From assembly GCA_937864375.1 (NCBI GenBank), contig CALMJO010000441.1:1-6151 (forward strand): a DNA stretch of 6,151 nucleotides, in the 5' to 3' direction. Position numbers and translations under genes: made by a program. Below the pieces are notes generated by a model. It saw only the letters and a program-made list of their open reading frames with translations. It was not told where the DNA came from and made no database searches. The DNA comes from an uncultured Spirochaetota bacterium. Its GTDB lineage: Bacteria; Spirochaetota; UBA4802; UBA5368. Positions 5,690 through 6,151 of this stretch are shown here, in pieces. Every line of letters starts with the position of its first letter. Positions within the stretch are counted from its first letter, which is position 1.

Positions 5690-6151
5690 ATGTTCTTTCT
5701 CGCGATCCGACACCTCATCAACCGCCCGCAGCAGACGATACTCACCTTCCTGGGCATCACCATCGGCTGCGCGGGGTACATCGTGTTCTCCGGACTGCAG
5801 CTGGGCTACCAGGACTATGTGATCGACCGCCTTGTCAACGTGGACGCATACGTCCGCATTTCGCCCCGAGACGAGATAATCAGCGGTGAGACCTTCCGCA
5901 ACGTCTTCTTCCCCGATTCCTTCGTGAATTGGGTCTCGCCGCCCTCGGGCAGGATCAACAATACCTACCTCACGAACATCCAGGGATGGCGCGAGCGCCT
6001 GAACAGCGATCCCCGCGTCGTGGCGTACGCGCCGCAGCTCATACGCGAGGCGATTTTCTCGCACGGCAAGTTTTCCATACCTATACGCCTGGTCGGGGTG
6101 AACGCGCCCGAGCAGTCCCGCGTGACCAACATCGAGCGGGACATCATCGCG
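5690..6151 (+). CDS. ABC transporter permease, LolC/E- or MacB-like (3' end outside window)
   Basis: The frame is open from ATG 5690 to the window edge, giving 154 residues of an incomplete protein. GGGAG (5679-5683) lies six nt before the ATG, overlapping the end of the adaptor gene. The N-terminus has the layout of MacB/FtsX-family permeases: a short basic cytoplasmic lead (AIRHLINRPQQ, 5-15), a first membrane span (about 16-36), and then a large periplasmic domain. The segment DRLVNVDAYVRISP (46-59) resembles LolC/LolE-type permeases, which extract lipoproteins from the inner membrane; PLIRE-like and VGVNAPEQ (135-142) segments fit the periplasmic core domain. Known members end with three more membrane spans and need a separate or fused ATPase, expected downstream. 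With the adaptor immediately upstream this is a two- or three-gene transporter operon. Whether it moves lipoproteins, lipids or small molecules cannot be decided here. Confidence 0.88.
   Translation, partial: MFFLAIRHLINRPQQTILTFLGITIGCAGYIVFSGLQLGYQDYVIDRLVNVDAYVRISPRDEIISGETFRNVFFPDSFVNWVSPPSGRINNTYLTNIQGWRERLNSDPRVVAYAPQLIREAIFSHGKFSIPIRLVGVNAPEQSRVTNIERDIIA

Noticed and set aside
5303..6064. A 253-codon minus-strand open frame across the adaptor and permease
   Set aside because: It is antisense to two well-supported transporter genes and has shadow-like composition.

Overview
The window is GC-rich coding DNA, probably from the chromosome of a Gram-negative bacterium. A two-membrane envelope is suggested by a lipobox-bearing lipoprotein, a membrane-anchored periplasmic adaptor, and a LolC/E- or MacB-type permease. 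I cannot name the lineage from sequence alone. The adaptor lacks the usual alpha-helical hairpin, a form I recall from spirochaetes (BesA of Borrelia), so a GC-rich spirochaete is one weak possibility. No tRNA, rRNA, CRISPR array, insertion sequence or integration site was seen.

Layout from left to right. (1) Minus strand, 1-1350: a complete rmuC is followed after a 1-nt gap by the first ten codons of another gene that runs off the left edge; its start resembles ThiD. (2) 1351-1653: a divergent intergenic region of about 300 bases with a reasonable sigma-70-like promoter for rmuC. (3) Plus strand, 1654-3716: a two-gene unit with an unrecognised multi-pass membrane protein and, 29 nt later, a Tat-exported S1-type sulfatase. 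(4) 3717-3836: a convergent gap with a bulged hairpin that may end transcription from both sides. (5) Minus strand, 3837-4763: two small exported cysteine-rich proteins whose genes abut (stop codon directly followed by GTG start); the distal one is a lipoprotein. (6) 4764-4912: a divergent intergenic region ending in an AT-rich 43-base imperfect inverted repeat that touches the ATG of the next gene. (7) Plus strand, 4913 to the right edge: a short HlyD/MacA-like adaptor gene and, 3 nt later, the 5' part of an ABC permease gene; the ATPase gene is expected just beyond the window.

How the genes may work together. The adaptor and permease should form one envelope transporter. Because the adaptor has no hairpin to reach a TolC-like channel and the permease looks more like LolC/E than a drug pump, it may move a lipid or lipoprotein rather than a drug; this is inference. 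The membrane protein and sulfatase are probably co-transcribed, but no substrate can be read from the sequence. The most unusual signals are the hairpin-less adaptor with its palindromic, Shine-Dalgarno-free start, two active-site substitutions in the sulfatase, and a possible CTG start in the first of the two small cysteine-rich genes.
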